Shown: piece by piece, positions 46,453 to 56,899 of the stretch
Layout of the letters: each line of letters opens with the position of its first letter
Numbering within the stretch: the first letter of the stretch is position 1
NCBI RefSeq assembly: GCF_002117445.1
Contig: NZ_CP019937.1
Coordinates: 1,365,501-1,429,500 of the forward strand
Direction: 5' to 3'
DNA from: Ketogulonicigenium robustum
Lineage (GTDB): Bacteria > Pseudomonadota > Alphaproteobacteria > Rhodobacterales > Rhodobacteraceae
DNA: 64,000 bases
Program-made: the position numbers and the translations under genes
Notes under the pieces: generated by a model
The model's database searches: none
Told to the model about the DNA's origin: nothing
What the model saw: only the letters and a program-made list of their open reading frames with translations

Positions 46453-47504
46453 AAAAAACCGTCGCTACCCTTGATGTGATCGCACCTAACCTGAAAAAGC
46501 GGGTCTCGGGCGTGACATCGACCATCATGCGGCTGGTGCCGCTGCAGGCCCGCAGCATTGCGATTGCAACCACCGGCCCCGCCATTCCCGCCGACGTTCC
46601 GCATGTGCCACTGGGCGATGTCGTCACCATGTCGCGCCGTGGCCCCCATGGCAGGCGCGTCTGGCACGCCCGCCGCAATAACGAGATGCTGGCAGGCCTC
46701 GCGCTGAAATACCTGCTGGGCAAGAAGCTGGCGCTTGTATTCACCTCGGCCTCGCAGCGCGAACACAGTGGCTATACACGCTGGCTGATCCGCCAAATGG
46801 ACGAGGTCGTGGCCGTCTCGACACGCAGCGCGCAGTACCTGCAGCGCCCCAGCACGGTGATCTACCATGGGATTGACACCGACACATTCGCCCCGACTGC
46901 GGATAAAGCGGCACTGCGCCGCGCGCTGGGGCTGCCCGTCGACGGGCGGCTGATCGGCTGCTATGGCCGCGTGCGCGCCCAAAAGGGTGTTGATGTTTTC
47001 GTCGACGCCATGATCGCCACCCTGCCCGCGCACCCCGACGCGCATGGGATTGTCATGGGCGGCACGACTGCCCAGCACCAAGACTTTCTTGCCGCGCAGC
47101 AAGCCAAAGTCGCAGCTGCTGGCCTGCAAGGGCGCATCCACTTCCTACCCGAAGTCCAGCCGTTGGACATGCCGCGTTGGTTTCAGGCGCTTGATCTGTA
47201 TATCGCCCCGCAGCGCTGGGAAGGGTTCGGCCTGACGCCGCTGGAATCAATGGCCTGCGGCGTGCCCGTGATCGCCACGCGCGTGGGCGCGTTCGAAGAA
47301 CTGATCCTACCCGATGTCACAGGCCGCCTTGTCACCCCCGGCGACATCCCTGAAATGACTGCGGAAATCGCGGCGATTCTGGACGACCCCGCCAAGCTGC
47401 TGCGTTGGTCGGCTGCCTGCCGCCCCCATGTGCTGGATCATTTCCGCATCGAAACCGAGGCCGAAAAGCTGATCGCGATCTATCGCCGCCTGCTAGACGC
47501 CTAA
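46449..47504 (+). CDS. Family 4 glycosyltransferase, LpcC-like (lipopolysaccharide core)
   Basis: A 351-residue GT-B enzyme. The C-terminal half shows GRVRAQKGVDVFVDAM and the family E-x7-E pattern in WEGFGLTPLESMACGVPVI. It resembles lipopolysaccharide core mannosyltransferases such as LpcC, and its place after waaA supports a core-sugar role; the exact sugar is unknown. The start is GTG at 46449, overlapping the waaA stop by 4 bases. It ends in a 4-base convergent overlap with the FAD oxidoreductase gene. Confidence 0.88.
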   Translation: MKKTVATLDVIAPNLKKRVSGVTSTIMRLVPLQARSIAIATTGPAIPADVPHVPLGDVVTMSRRGPHGRRVWHARRNNEMLAGLALKYLLGKKLALVFTSASQREHSGYTRWLIRQMDEVVAVSTRSAQYLQRPSTVIYHGIDTDTFAPTADKAALRRALGLPVDGRLIGCYGRVRAQKGVDVFVDAMIATLPAHPDAHGIVMGGTTAQHQDFLAAQQAKVAAAGLQGRIHFLPEVQPLDMPRWFQALDLYIAPQRWEGFGLTPLESMACGVPVIATRVGAFEELILPDVTGRLVTPGDIPEMTAEIAAILDDPAKLLRWSAACRPHVLDHFRIETEAEKLIAIYRRLLDA

Positions 47505-48850
47505 AGCGCGCTGCCAAAATCCACGCGCGATCCATCGGAAAACCGCGACAGGCAGAACCGCGACAGGTCGTGGCGCGGCGCGTTATTCAGCACCAGATCA
47601 GCGGTAACGCGCCCCACGCCCGGCCCGATGCCAAACCCGTGGCCACACATGCCGGTCGCAATCGTCAGCCCTGGCAGGCTGACCGCGCGGTCAATCACCG
47701 GCACCACGTCGGGCATCGTGTCGATCATCCCCGCCCATGCCTGTTCGATCCGTATCGGTGCAGCAGCAGGGAACATCGCATTCAAGCGATCCAATGCGGC
47801 GTTCAGATAGGACATGTTCGGCGCGGGGTTCAAAACCCGCGTGACTTCAAACGGGCTGACATCGTCCGCAGACCAGTTACGCTTTTGCGTCCAGCTGTCG
47901 GGGTAATGCGCGGGGCCCCATGGCACCAGTTTGGTCGATTTGAAGTCGCGCCGCAGTTGCGGCAGATAGGCCCGGAAATTGCGGAAAGCCGCCGGGCCGA
48001 TGTAGAAGTCGTGAACGTCGGACGGTGCGAGCGTCACACCGCCGTCCAAGCGGCGACGGAATGCGAACAGCCCTGTCGAGGCCTGTCCCGCAGGCGCCTG
48101 AAACGCCGATGTGCGCGCAACTGACGATCGCACAGCCAGCTGCGGAATATGCACCCCAACGCGCCGCAACAGCAGCGACGACCATGCACCGCCAGCAACC
48201 GCAACCTCGGACGCGGCGATCCGGCCACGCTCGGTCACAACGCCCGCGATGCGGCCGCCTGCCACATCTAAGTCGCGCACAGCGCAGTTTTCAACGATTT
48301 GCACCCCGCGGGCTACAGCCGCGCGGGCGAGCGCGGGCACGGCGATGTGCGGCTCGGCCTTCATATCGCTTGGGGTGTAAAGGCCGCCGACACCGCAGTC
48401 GGCAGCGCCGGGCAGCAGCGACTGCACCTCGGCGGGGGTGACAATACGACTATCCAGCCGCCATGCGCGGGCGTGGCGCAGCCAGTCCTCGTACCTCCCC
48501 AGCGCGCGCCCGCTGCGCGCAACGTACAGCGTCCCCTCTTGTCGCAGGCCAATGTCGGTATCCAGCTGCGGCGCAATCTCGGCCCAGATCCGGTGCGATT
48601 CCGCCATGATCGGAATTTCGCCCGCATCGCGCCCTTGGTTGCGGATCCAGCCCCAGTTGCGCGACGACTGCTCGCCCGCGACCCGCCCCTTTTCCAGCAC
48701 CACGACCGATTGGCCCGCTTCGGCAATAAACCACGCCGTCATCAGCCCGATGATACCACCGCCCACCACGACAACATCGGCGGACGCGGGAATCATCGTG
48801 TTATGCACAATAGGCGCGGCTTCGGTGACAGGAAAAGGGCGGTCGGACAT
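47501..48850 (-). CDS. FAD-dependent amine/amino-acid oxidoreductase (DAO family)
   Basis: A 449-residue protein with the FAD-binding Rossmann motif VVVVGGGIIGLMTAWFIAEA at about residue 26, the DAO-family segment SRNWGWIRNQGRDAGEIP, and C-terminal ATGMCGHGFGIGPGVGR. ATG 48850 is chosen (GAGG upstream) over 48910. The family includes D-amino-acid dehydrogenase, sarcosine oxidase and gamma-glutamylputrescine oxidoreductase; the substrate cannot be set by eye. It is next to a decarboxylase that makes polyamines, which is suggestive only. Confidence 0.88.
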   Translation of the reverse strand: MSDRPFPVTEAAPIVHNTMIPASADVVVVGGGIIGLMTAWFIAEAGQSVVVLEKGRVAGEQSSRNWGWIRNQGRDAGEIPIMAESHRIWAEIAPQLDTDIGLRQEGTLYVARSGRALGRYEDWLRHARAWRLDSRIVTPAEVQSLLPGAADCGVGGLYTPSDMKAEPHIAVPALARAAVARGVQIVENCAVRDLDVAGGRIAGVVTERGRIAASEVAVAGGAWSSLLLRRVGVHIPQLAVRSSVARTSAFQAPAGQASTGLFAFRRRLDGGVTLAPSDVHDFYIGPAAFRNFRAYLPQLRRDFKSTKLVPWGPAHYPDSWTQKRNWSADDVSPFEVTRVLNPAPNMSYLNAALDRLNAMFPAAAPIRIEQAWAGMIDTMPDVVPVIDRAVSLPGLTIATGMCGHGFGIGPGVGRVTADLVLNNAPRHDLSRFCLSRFSDGSRVDFGSAL

Positions 48851-48916
48851 GTCGTGGCCTCGGGGCGGTTTTAGCAGACCTATGCCTAAACCCGTAACGG
48901 CCCCAGCCACAACAAA

Positions 48917-48945
48917 AAACGGCGCGAGATATCCCCGCGCCGTTT
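48917..48945 (-). terminator. Terminator after the ornithine/lysine decarboxylase gene
   Basis: AAACGGCGCG (48917-48926) and CGCGCCGTTT (48936-48945) form a perfect 10-bp stem. On the minus strand it is followed by a T-rich run (GTTTTTTGTTG). It lies 10 bases after the decarboxylase stop. Confidence 0.85.
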
Positions 48946-48955
48946 GAATTCAAGA

Positions 48956-50128
48956 TCAGATGGCCACGACATCCAGCGGAGGGAAGCCGTTGAAACACAC
49001 CGAAGAATAGGTCGATGTGTAGGCGCCCGTGTTGCGGATCAGCACTTTGTCACCCGACTTCAGCGCTAGCGGCAGGTTCATCGGGCGCTTTTCATACAGC
49101 ACGTCAGCCGAATCGCAGCTGGGGCCAGCAACGATGCAGGGGCCGACAGCCTCGCCATCGTGGGGCGTGACGAACTGGTAGCGGATCGCCTCGCCCTCGG
49201 TTTCGGCCAACCCCGAGAAGCGGCCAATCGACAGATAGACCCAGCGGTGCATATCGCGGTCGGACTTGCGGCTGGTCAGGACGACCTCGGCCACGATCAT
49301 ACCAGCTTCGGCAACCATGCCACGGCCAGGCTCGGCCATCACGCGATCGACATGGCCGAAACGCTCGGTCACCAGCGACATGACGTTCGAGGCGTAGCGC
49401 GTCGGGCCTTCGATATCCTCGCCGTAGAAGGCGGGAAATCCACCGCCGATGTTCAGCAGCGACAGGTTGTGGCCGCGCGCCTCGGCTTCGTGCCACACGC
49501 CTGCAAACGCGTCCAGCGCGGGGATCCAGAACTCGGCCCGGCGGGTTTGCGAGCCGACGTGGAACGAAAAGCCCAGCGGCTCGAGGCCCAGTTCAACCGC
49601 GCGATCCAGCAGCGCCAGCGCCATATCGGCGTCGCAGCCGAACTTGCGCGACAGCGGCCAATCGGCTTGGCTGGCTTCGACGATCAGGCGGATGTAAACC
49701 TGCGATCCCGGTGCGTTTTCGGCGATTTTCACCAGCTCTTCTTCGGCGTCCGCAGCAAACAGCGTCACACCTACCGAGGCGGCGAAAGCGATGTCGCGGG
49801 CACGCTTGATGGTGTTGCCGTAGGAAATGGTTTCGGGGCGCGCGCCCAGTGCCAGGCACATCTCGATCTCGCCACGCGAGGCGCAATCAAAGTGCGACCC
49901 CAGATGCACAAGGCGTTCCAGCACATCACGGTGCGGGTTGGCTTTTACGGCATAGTGGATATCGGCATGGCCAAGGCCGGCTTTCAGCGCGCGGTACTGG
50001 TCTTCGACACGGTCGATATCCAGCACAAGCGTCGGCTTGTCGAAATCAGCCGAAGCGCAGAAGTTTTCCAGTCGGTTTGCAGCAGCCGAACGGGCAGGCG
50101 CAATAGCGCCAGCAACAAAAGCAGTCAT
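48956..50128 (-). CDS. Type III PLP-dependent decarboxylase, ornithine/lysine type
   Basis: A 390-residue protein of the alanine-racemase-fold decarboxylases (eukaryotic ODC-like). The PLP Lys is in HYAVKANPH near residue 58, the glycine-rich phosphate loop is NIGGGFPAFYGED, the E-P-GRG segment is MAEPGRGMV, and the catalytic Cys/Asp are in GPSCDSADVLYE. It makes putrescine from ornithine and possibly cadaverine from lysine. ATG 50128 is chosen because GGAG sits at proper distance; the ATG at 50134 is too close to it. It stands alone on the minus strand. The absence of an antizyme-like gene is normal for bacteria. Confidence 0.93.
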   Translation of the reverse strand: MTAFVAGAIAPARSAAANRLENFCASADFDKPTLVLDIDRVEDQYRALKAGLGHADIHYAVKANPHRDVLERLVHLGSHFDCASRGEIEMCLALGARPETISYGNTIKRARDIAFAASVGVTLFAADAEEELVKIAENAPGSQVYIRLIVEASQADWPLSRKFGCDADMALALLDRAVELGLEPLGFSFHVGSQTRRAEFWIPALDAFAGVWHEAEARGHNLSLLNIGGGFPAFYGEDIEGPTRYASNVMSLVTERFGHVDRVMAEPGRGMVAEAGMIVAEVVLTSRKSDRDMHRWVYLSIGRFSGLAETEGEAIRYQFVTPHDGEAVGPCIVAGPSCDSADVLYEKRPMNLPLALKSGDKVLIRNTGAYTSTYSSVCFNGFPPLDVVAI

Positions 50129-50375
50129 TTGCATCTCCACAAGACCGGGCCCGACGATACGGGGGGCCATTCAGTTCAAAAGGAGACGTTACCGTCGCTG
50201 CATAAACACGGTCTGCGTGACTGCTTGCGGCCAGAGGCGCGTGCGTTGGCGTCTTGAGGGGGCATTTGGGGCAAAATGTGATTCATTGCAAGACCTGATT
50301 TTCAAGAAAATCCCAATGCGAAAAAAAACGCCGATTGTCCCATGTTCCTATAGGGTTGCCTGACCGGATGGAAAA

Positions 50376-50410
50376 GAAAAGCCCCGCGCAGCCAAGTGGT
50401 TGCGCGGGGC
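50376..50410 (-). terminator. Terminator after pntB
   Basis: GCCCCGCGCAGCC (50381-50393) pairs with GGTTGCGCGGGGC (50398-50410), 13 bp with one G-U. On the minus strand it is followed by TTTTCTTTTCC. It lies 23 bases after the pntB stop. Confidence 0.9.
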
Positions 50411-50433
50411 CGATTTTTACGCCGAGAACAGGC

Positions 50434-51858
50434 TTAGTTGATCTTCGGCAGCAGCTCGTCCAGCGACTTTTTGGCGTCGCCGTAGAACATGCGGGTGTTG
50501 TCTTTGTAGAACAGCGGATTCTCGATACCCGAGTAACCGGTGCCCTGCCCGCGCTTCGACACGAAGACCTGCTTGGCCTTCCACACTTCCAGCACAGGCA
50601 TGCCGGCGATCGGGCTGTTCGGGTCTTCCTGCGCCGCAGGGTTCACGATGTCGTTCGAGCCGATGACGATCACAACATCCGTATTGGGGAAGTCGTCGTT
50701 GATCTCGTCCATCTCCATCACGATGTCATAGGGCACTTTGGCTTCGGCCAGCAGCACGTTCATGTGGCCCGGCAAACGGCCCGCAACGGGGTGAATGGCG
50801 AAGCGCACTTCTTTGCCGGCTGCGCGCAGCTTGCGCGTCAGTTCGGACACCGACTGTTGGGCCTGCGCCACCGCCATACCGTAACCCGGCACGATGATGA
50901 TGCTGTCGGCATCGTTCAGCGCACTGGCGACACCGTCGGCATCAATCGCGATTTGCTCGCCCGTCACTTCCATCGCGGGACCTTTGGCCGCACCGAAGCC
51001 GCCCAAGATAACCGAGACGAACGACCGGTTCATAGCCTTGCACATGATGTACGACAGGATGGCACCCGACGAGCCCACCAGCGCACCAGTGACGATCAGC
51101 AGGTCGTTGCCAAGGCTGAAGCCGATGGCCGATGCAGCCCAGCCCGAATAGCTGTTCAACATGGACACAACGACGGGCATATCCGCACCGCCGATGCCCA
51201 TGATCAGGTGGTAACCGATGAACAGCGCCAGCACCGTCATCAGCAACAGCGCCCAAGCGCCGGCACCGTTCAGATACGCGACCAGCAGAATCAGCGACAG
51301 AACAGCCGCACCAGCGTTCAGCCAGTGGCCGCCCGGCAGCTTGGTCGCCTTACCCGTGATTTTGCCCGACAGTTTTCCAAAGGCGATAATCGACCCCGTA
51401 AAGGTCACCGCGCCGATAAACACGCCAAGGAAGGTTTCAACTTTCAGGATGTTCACCTCGACCGGCGTTTTATGCGCGATCAGCGCGGCAAAACCGGTCA
51501 GCGTGCTGTGGTCAACATGCGCGACGCCCGACAGGACGATATGCGTGTTGATACCAATGAAAACGGCAGCCAGACCGACGAAGCTGTGCAGCGCGGCAAC
51601 CAGCTGCGGCATCGCGGTCATCTCGACCGTCTTTGCCAGCCACCAGCCCAATACGCCGCCGATGATAATGGCAAGACCGACCAGCCAGTAGAAACCGACC
51701 GAATCCCCCATCAGGGTTGCCAGCACGGCCACAGCCATACCGGCGATACCATACCAGACCGCACGCTTCGCGCTTTCTTGCCCCGACAGACCGCCAAGGC
51801 AGAGGATGAACAGGATGGCCGAAGCAATATAGGCCGCTGAAACAAGAGCGTAAGACAT
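50434..51858 (-). CDS. pntB: NAD(P) transhydrogenase subunit beta
   Basis: A 474-residue inner-membrane protein. It has about nine membrane helices in the first 270 residues, then the NADP(H)-binding domain with [15 protein letters not shown] near residue 320 and the Gly-rich/Asp segments [14 protein letters not shown] and [19 protein letters not shown]. With PntA it couples proton flow to NADH-to-NADPH hydride transfer. It starts 15 bases after the pntA stop. Confidence 0.95.
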   Translation of the reverse strand: MSYALVSAAYIASAILFILCLGGLSGQESAKRAVWYGIAGMAVAVLATLMGDSVGFYWLVGLAIIIGGVLGWWLAKTVEMTAMPQLVAALHSFVGLAAVFIGINTHIVLSGVAHVDHSTLTGFAALIAHKTPVEVNILKVETFLGVFIGAVTFTGSIIAFGKLSGKITGKATKLPGGHWLNAGAAVLSLILLVAYLNGAGAWALLLMTVLALFIGYHLIMGIGGADMPVVVSMLNSYSGWAASAIGFSLGNDLLIVTGALVGSSGAILSYIMCKAMNRSFVSVILGGFGAAKGPAMEVTGEQIAIDADGVASALNDADSIIIVPGYGMAVAQAQQSVSELTRKLRAAGKEVRFAIHPVAGRLPGHMNVLLAEAKVPYDIVMEMDEINDDFPNTDVVIVIGSNDIVNPAAQEDPNSPIAGMPVLEVWKAKQVFVSKRGQGTGYSGIENPLFYKDNTRMFYGDAKKSLDELLPKIN

Positions 51859-51873
51859 TTACCCTGCCCTTCC

Positions 51874-53460
51874 TTACGACTTTTGGAACATGGCGAGCAT
51901 CCGCCGTGTGACAAGGAAACCGCCCACAATATTGATCGAGGCAACGAGGATCGAGATCGCCGACAAAATAACGATCAGCCACCCGCCCGAGACCTCGGCG
52001 CCAGCACCGATCTGCAGCAGCGATCCCAGAATGATGATGCCCGAAACCGCATTGGTCACGGCCATCAGCGGGGTGTGCAGGCTGTGGCTGACGTTCCAGA
52101 TCACTTGGAAGCCCACGAAACACGCCAGCACGAACACGACGAAGTGCGCCATGAAGCTCTCGGGCGCGACCGAGCCGACCAGCAGCAGCAGCAGTGTGCC
52201 GATCACCAGCATGCCGACCTGCGTGACGGTCTGTTTTTTGAACGTGGCGGCCTCGGCAGCCTTCTTTTCTTCGTGGGTCAGCTCTTTCGGCTTGGCGGAG
52301 GGCTTGGCCGCTGCAATTGCCTGAACCTTCAGGGGGGGCGGCGGGAAGGTGATCGCGCCGTCGTTCGTCACGGTCGACGAACGGATCACGTCGTCTTCCA
52401 TGTTCTGCACCAGCACGCCATCTTTCGCGGGCGTCAGGTCGGCGATCATGTGGCGAATGTTGTTCGCATACAGCGTCGAGGATTGCGCAGCCATCCGCGA
52501 GGGGAAGTCGGTGTAGCCCACAATCGTGACGCCGTTGTCCGAGACGACCTTTTGGTCGGCCACGGTCAGGTCACAGTTGCCGCCACGCTCGGCGGCCAGA
52601 TCGACCACGACCGAGCCGGGCTTCATCGCCTCGACCATGTCTTTGGTCCACAGCTTGGGCGCAGGGCGGTTCGGGATCAGCGCGGTGGTGATCACGATAT
52701 CCATATCGGGCGCCAGCGCGCGGAACTTCTCCAACTGCTTGGCGGCGAATTCGGGGCTCGACGGTTTGGCATAGCCACCCGTCTCGGCACCGTCTTGGTT
52801 GTCGGCGAAGTCGAGGAAGACAAACTCGGCCCCCATCGATTCAATCTGCTCGGCCACTTCGGGGCGCACGTCGAACGCATAGACAATCGCGCCCAACGAG
52901 GTTGCAGCACCAATCGCGGCCAGACCCGCAACGCCCGCACCGACGACCAGAACCTTAGCCGGCGGCACTTTACCCGCAGCGGTCACTTGCCCCGTCAGGA
53001 AGCGCGGGAAGTTGTTCGCCGCCTCGATCACCGCGCGGTAGCCCGCAAGGTTGGCCATCGACGACAAGGCATCCATCTTTTGCGCGCGCGAGATGCGCGG
53101 CACCATTTCCATGGCGATGACGGTTGCGCCGGCAGCCTTCGCGGCCTCCATCCCTTCGGCGTTCGCCGCGGGGTTAAAGAAGCTGATCAGCGTCTGATCC
53201 TTGCGCAGCAAGGCGTTTTCAGCCGCGGTCGGCTGGCGAACCTTGACGACAACATCGGCCTCGGCCCACAACGCGGCGGCGCTGGGAACCACGGTCACGC
53301 CAGCGGCCTGATAGGCTGCATCGCTGAAGCCCGCGCCAATACCGGCGCCGGTCTCGATCAGGCAGCTATGCCCCAGCTTCTGCAAATCCTTGGCCGAAGC
53401 GGGGGTCATCGCGACCCGGGCTTCGCCCTCATAAATCTCTCTCGGTGCACCGATTTTCAC
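51874..53460 (-). CDS. pntA: NAD(P) transhydrogenase subunit alpha (undivided)
   Basis: A 528-residue protein with the full alanine-dehydrogenase-like NAD-binding domain ([39 protein letters not shown]) followed by a Lys/Ala-rich linker and a C-terminal part with about four membrane helices. In some alphaproteobacteria this subunit is split in two (PntAA/PntAB); here it is one chain. The start is GTG at 53460. The upstream 236-base gap to the PuuD-like gene holds the promoter but no gene. Confidence 0.95.
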   Translation of the reverse strand: MKIGAPREIYEGEARVAMTPASAKDLQKLGHSCLIETGAGIGAGFSDAAYQAAGVTVVPSAAALWAEADVVVKVRQPTAAENALLRKDQTLISFFNPAANAEGMEAAKAAGATVIAMEMVPRISRAQKMDALSSMANLAGYRAVIEAANNFPRFLTGQVTAAGKVPPAKVLVVGAGVAGLAAIGAATSLGAIVYAFDVRPEVAEQIESMGAEFVFLDFADNQDGAETGGYAKPSSPEFAAKQLEKFRALAPDMDIVITTALIPNRPAPKLWTKDMVEAMKPGSVVVDLAAERGGNCDLTVADQKVVSDNGVTIVGYTDFPSRMAAQSSTLYANNIRHMIADLTPAKDGVLVQNMEDDVIRSSTVTNDGAITFPPPPLKVQAIAAAKPSAKPKELTHEEKKAAEAATFKKQTVTQVGMLVIGTLLLLLVGSVAPESFMAHFVVFVLACFVGFQVIWNVSHSLHTPLMAVTNAVSGIIILGSLLQIGAGAEVSGGWLIVILSAISILVASINIVGGFLVTRRMLAMFQKS

Positions 53461-53696
53461 GGGCCTTCTCCCCCTTCGTTCACGTCAGGTGGCTGACAAC
53501 ATGCGCTGCGGGCGTACCGCAACCTATTCCGCAAAAGGACTGCCCCTCGCAAGAATATTTCACAAAGCCACAGTTTCACCTTCAGGAAAGAATTGATGGC
53601 GCAATTCATTCCCATCTACAATGGCTCTATAGCATAAAAAATCGCGCGCCGCACTTTAACGCACGATGACGGGCGGCGCCGGGCGACGAATAGGCC

Positions 53697-54482
53697 TTAG
53701 GCCGGAACCATCGTTGCCTTTTGCGTATCGGCCCAGCGCGTTACGGCATCCCCGAACGACGAAAACAGCGCGTGCGAAACAGGATCTTGCGTCGCGCGCC
53801 ATTCTGGGTGCCATTGCACCGACATGGTGAACCCTGGGGCGCCATCGACATAGATCGCCTCGGGCGTGCCGTCATCGGCCAAGCCGTCAACGCGAATGCG
53901 CGCGCCGGGGGTCTTGATGCCCTGCCCGTGCAGAGTGTTGGTCATCACTTCCTCGGCCCCCAGCATCTGCGCAAAAAGCCCGCCCTTGGACAAAGTCACG
54001 CGGTGGCGCAGCGCGTAGCGTTCCTCCAGGGTGCCTTCGGGGGGCATGCGGTGGTTCATGCGGCCCGGCAGATCGCGGATTTCAGGGTAAAGCGTGCCGC
54101 CCATGGCGACGTTCACTTCCTGAAAACCGCGGCAGATCCCCAGGAACGGCTGCCCACGCTGCACGCAGGCGCGGATCAGCGGCAGCACCACAGCATCGCG
54201 GTTCCGGTCGAAATCGCCGTGGGCGGGGGTCGGCTCCTCGCCATATTCTTCGGGGTGCACGTTCGGGCGGCCGCCGGTCAGAATGAAGCCGTCGCAGGTC
54301 TCTAGCAGGTCGTTCAGCGTGACCATGGCCGGATTGGGCGGCACGATCAGCGGCATCGCGTTCATAATCTGCGCGACGGCCGTCGCCTCCATCTGGCCCG
54401 CAGCCATTACCGGGAAACGTTCGTTCAGCAGGTAATTATTGGCGATGATTCCGATGACGGGGCGGCGCGACGGGCGTGACAT
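53697..54482 (-). CDS. Class I glutamine amidotransferase, gamma-glutamyl-GABA hydrolase (PuuD) type
   Basis: A 261-residue protein of the C26 peptidase group. The catalytic Cys is in FLGICRGFQEVN near residue 118, the oxyanion pattern GGTLYPEI follows, and the His-x-Glu is in VQWHPEWRATQD. It likely cleaves gamma-glutamyl amides such as gamma-glutamyl-GABA in putrescine breakdown, or a related compound; no other puu genes are adjacent. It reads in the same direction as glcB upstream but is separated by 93 bases with a hairpin. Confidence 0.88.
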   Translation of the reverse strand: MSRPSRRPVIGIIANNYLLNERFPVMAAGQMEATAVAQIMNAMPLIVPPNPAMVTLNDLLETCDGFILTGGRPNVHPEEYGEEPTPAHGDFDRNRDAVVLPLIRACVQRGQPFLGICRGFQEVNVAMGGTLYPEIRDLPGRMNHRMPPEGTLEERYALRHRVTLSKGGLFAQMLGAEEVMTNTLHGQGIKTPGARIRVDGLADDGTPEAIYVDGAPGFTMSVQWHPEWRATQDPVSHALFSSFGDAVTRWADTQKATMVPA

Positions 54483-54506
54483 AGACCTCTACTCGATCAG
54501 CTGGGC

Positions 54507-54530
54507 GCCCGCGCGGCAAAGGGCGCGGGC
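54507..54530. other. GC-rich hairpin between glcB and the amidotransferase gene
   Basis: GCCCGCGC (54507-54514) and GCGCGGGC (54523-54530) form a perfect 8-bp stem with an 8-base loop. It lies 46 bases after the glcB stop on the minus strand with no T run, so it may be a weak terminator or leader structure for the next gene. Confidence 0.4.
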
Positions 54531-54575
54531 TGTGGCAATTGATTGAGTGTTGCCCACCCCGCGCCCTTCGGCAAG

Positions 54576-56705
54576 TCACATCTGGGCTTTTCGTTGCAGT
54601 CGCCGCTGGTGCAGCACCGGTTCGGTGTATCCCGATGGCTGTTCGCGCCCCAAAAAGACCAAATCGCAGGCAGCTTGAAAAGCCAGCCCATCATATGCGG
54701 GCGCCATCGGCACATAGGCGGGATCGCCCGCGTTCTGGCGATCAACAACAGCGGCCATCTTGCGGAATGCCTCGGTCAGCTGCGCGGGGGTGATAACGCC
54801 ATGGTGCAACCAGTTCGCCAACGCCTGCGCGGAAATGCGGCAGGTGGCGCGATCCTCCATCAATCCAACGTCGTTGATATCGGGCACCTTGGAACAGCCA
54901 ATACCTTGGTCGATCCAGCGCACCACATAGCCCAGAATACCCTGCACGTTATTGTCCAGCTCGCGCGCGACATCCTCGGGGGTGAAGTTGCGGCCGGTGG
55001 CGACCGGCACCGTCAGCAGCGCGTCCAGCGTGCCGCGCGGCCCGCCCGCGGCGATTTGCGCCTGACGCGCGGCGACGTCGATCAGGTGGTAATGCAAAGC
55101 GTGCAGTGTGGCGGCAGTGGGTGATGGCACCCACGCGCAATTCGCGCCAGCCTCGGGGTGCGCGACCTTTTGGGCCATCATATCAGCCATCCGGTCGGGC
55201 ATCGCCCACATCCCCTTGCCGATCTGCGCCTTGCCACGCAGCCCGCATGCAAGGCCGATGTCGACGTTGCGCGCTTCATACGACTGGATCCACGGCTGAG
55301 ACTTCATCTCGCCCTTGGGCAGCATCGGCCCCGCTTCCATCGCGGTATGTATTTCGTCACCCGTGCGGTCGAGGAAGCCGGTATTGATGAACGCCACCCG
55401 CGACTTCGCCGCGCGGATACATTCCTTCAGGTTCACCGAGGTGCGGCGTTCTTCGTCCATGATACCCAGCTTGACCGTGTCACGCGGCAGGCCCAGCAGA
55501 TCCTCGACAAAGGCAAAAACCTCGGCGGCGAAGGCGACCTCGGCGGGGCCGTGCATCTTGGGCTTCACCACATAAACCGTGCCCGTGGCGGAATTGCGCG
55601 GCCCGTGGCGGCGCAAATCATGCAGCGCGATTAGCACCGTCACCGCTGCATCGACCAGCCCCTCGAACGCGTCCTGCCCTGCGGCGTCTTTGATAAACGG
55701 GTTGGTGGTCAAATGGCCGACGTTGCGCACCAACATCAGGCTGCGCTGGCGGACGGTAAATTCGGCGCCGTCCGGCGCGGTGAAGGTGCGATCTGCGGCG
55801 ATCTGGCGGGTGATGGTCTGGCCGGCTTTATCGAACGTCTCGACCAGATCGCCGCGCATTAGCCCCAGCCAGTTACGATAGGCCAGCGTCTTATCCGCCG
55901 CATCGACCGTCGCGACGGAATCCTCGCAATCCATGATGGTGGTCAACGCGGATTCAACGCGCACGTCAGCAATACCCGACGGATCGCCCTGCGCGTTCGC
56001 ATCTTCAGGATCAACTTTAATCTCAATACCCAACCCGTTCACTTTGAACAGGAAAGATGAATCAGTTGATCCAACAAACTGACGGGGGTCTTTCAGCCCG
56101 ACGCCCCCGACAGTCAAAGCACCATCGGTGACGGCCAAAGTGCCAGCGCCCTGCCAGCTTCCCGTGGCCAGCGGCACAACCTTGTCCAAATGCGTGCGAA
56201 CCCAGCCGATGACGGCTTTAGCACGGGCGGGGTCAACCTCCCCCTTTGGCGGCAGGCTTCCCAGCGCATCGGTGCCGTAGAGCGCGTCGTAAAGCGAGCC
56301 CCAGCGCGCATTCACCGCATTCAGCGCAAACCGTGCATTGGTGATAGGCACCACCAGTTGCGGCCCCGCAAGCGAGGCGAATTCAGGGTCGGTATCGCGG
56401 GTTTCAATGGCGAAATCGGGGCCCTCGGGCTCGATATATCCGATCTCCTCCAGAAAAGCGCGATAGGCGGCGACGTCAAACGCCTGACCGCGATGGGCGA
56501 TGTGCCAGTCATCGATCTGGCTTTGCAGATCGGCGCGGCGCTGCAGCAGCGCGGCATTGCGCGGGCCAAAGTCGTTGACCAGCGTGGCAAGGCCACCCCA
56601 GAACACTTCGGGTGCAACACCCGTACCCGGCAAGGCCTCGTCCTCGATGAACTGCGCCAAGGCCTGCGCGACGCTAATACCGCCACGCGCAACATAATCC
56701 TGCAT
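54576..56705 (-). CDS. glcB: Malate synthase G
   Basis: A 709-residue single-chain malate synthase that condenses glyoxylate with acetyl-CoA. Length fits isoform G (about 720). Visible: [18 protein letters not shown] near residue 270 (catalytic Asp/Glu region), [19 protein letters not shown] near residue 450, and [20 protein letters not shown] 56705 is preceded by GGAGGAG and is preferred to 56792. An aceA (isocitrate lyase) gene is not in the window, so it may serve glycolate/glyoxylate use or a glyoxylate shunt elsewhere. It diverges from pepN. Confidence 0.96.
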   Translation of the reverse strand: MQDYVARGGISVAQALAQFIEDEALPGTGVAPEVFWGGLATLVNDFGPRNAALLQRRADLQSQIDDWHIAHRGQAFDVAAYRAFLEEIGYIEPEGPDFAIETRDTDPEFASLAGPQLVVPITNARFALNAVNARWGSLYDALYGTDALGSLPPKGEVDPARAKAVIGWVRTHLDKVVPLATGSWQGAGTLAVTDGALTVGGVGLKDPRQFVGSTDSSFLFKVNGLGIEIKVDPEDANAQGDPSGIADVRVESALTTIMDCEDSVATVDAADKTLAYRNWLGLMRGDLVETFDKAGQTITRQIAADRTFTAPDGAEFTVRQRSLMLVRNVGHLTTNPFIKDAAGQDAFEGLVDAAVTVLIALHDLRRHGPRNSATGTVYVVKPKMHGPAEVAFAAEVFAFVEDLLGLPRDTVKLGIMDEERRTSVNLKECIRAAKSRVAFINTGFLDRTGDEIHTAMEAGPMLPKGEMKSQPWIQSYEARNVDIGLACGLRGKAQIGKGMWAMPDRMADMMAQKVAHPEAGANCAWVPSPTAATLHALHYHLIDVAARQAQIAAGGPRGTLDALLTVPVATGRNFTPEDVARELDNNVQGILGYVVRWIDQGIGCSKVPDINDVGLMEDRATCRISAQALANWLHHGVITPAQLTEAFRKMAAVVDRQNAGDPAYVPMAPAYDGLAFQAACDLVFLGREQPSGYTEPVLHQRRLQRKAQM

Positions 56706-56899
56706 TTCGCCCTCCTCCGACGATCGGTTACCCCAGCGGTAGAACAAAGACAGCGTCGGGGCAAGAATTGGCTGTTGCCGTTGGGTTTTCACGCGATAAG
56801 AACTTGCTGCAACGCGCCTTCGCGCCTAGGTCTGGCGCGACACCGGCGTGGCCGCTGCAACACCATGCAGCCCCCGCCGGACAAAGCAGGGAGGCTTTG

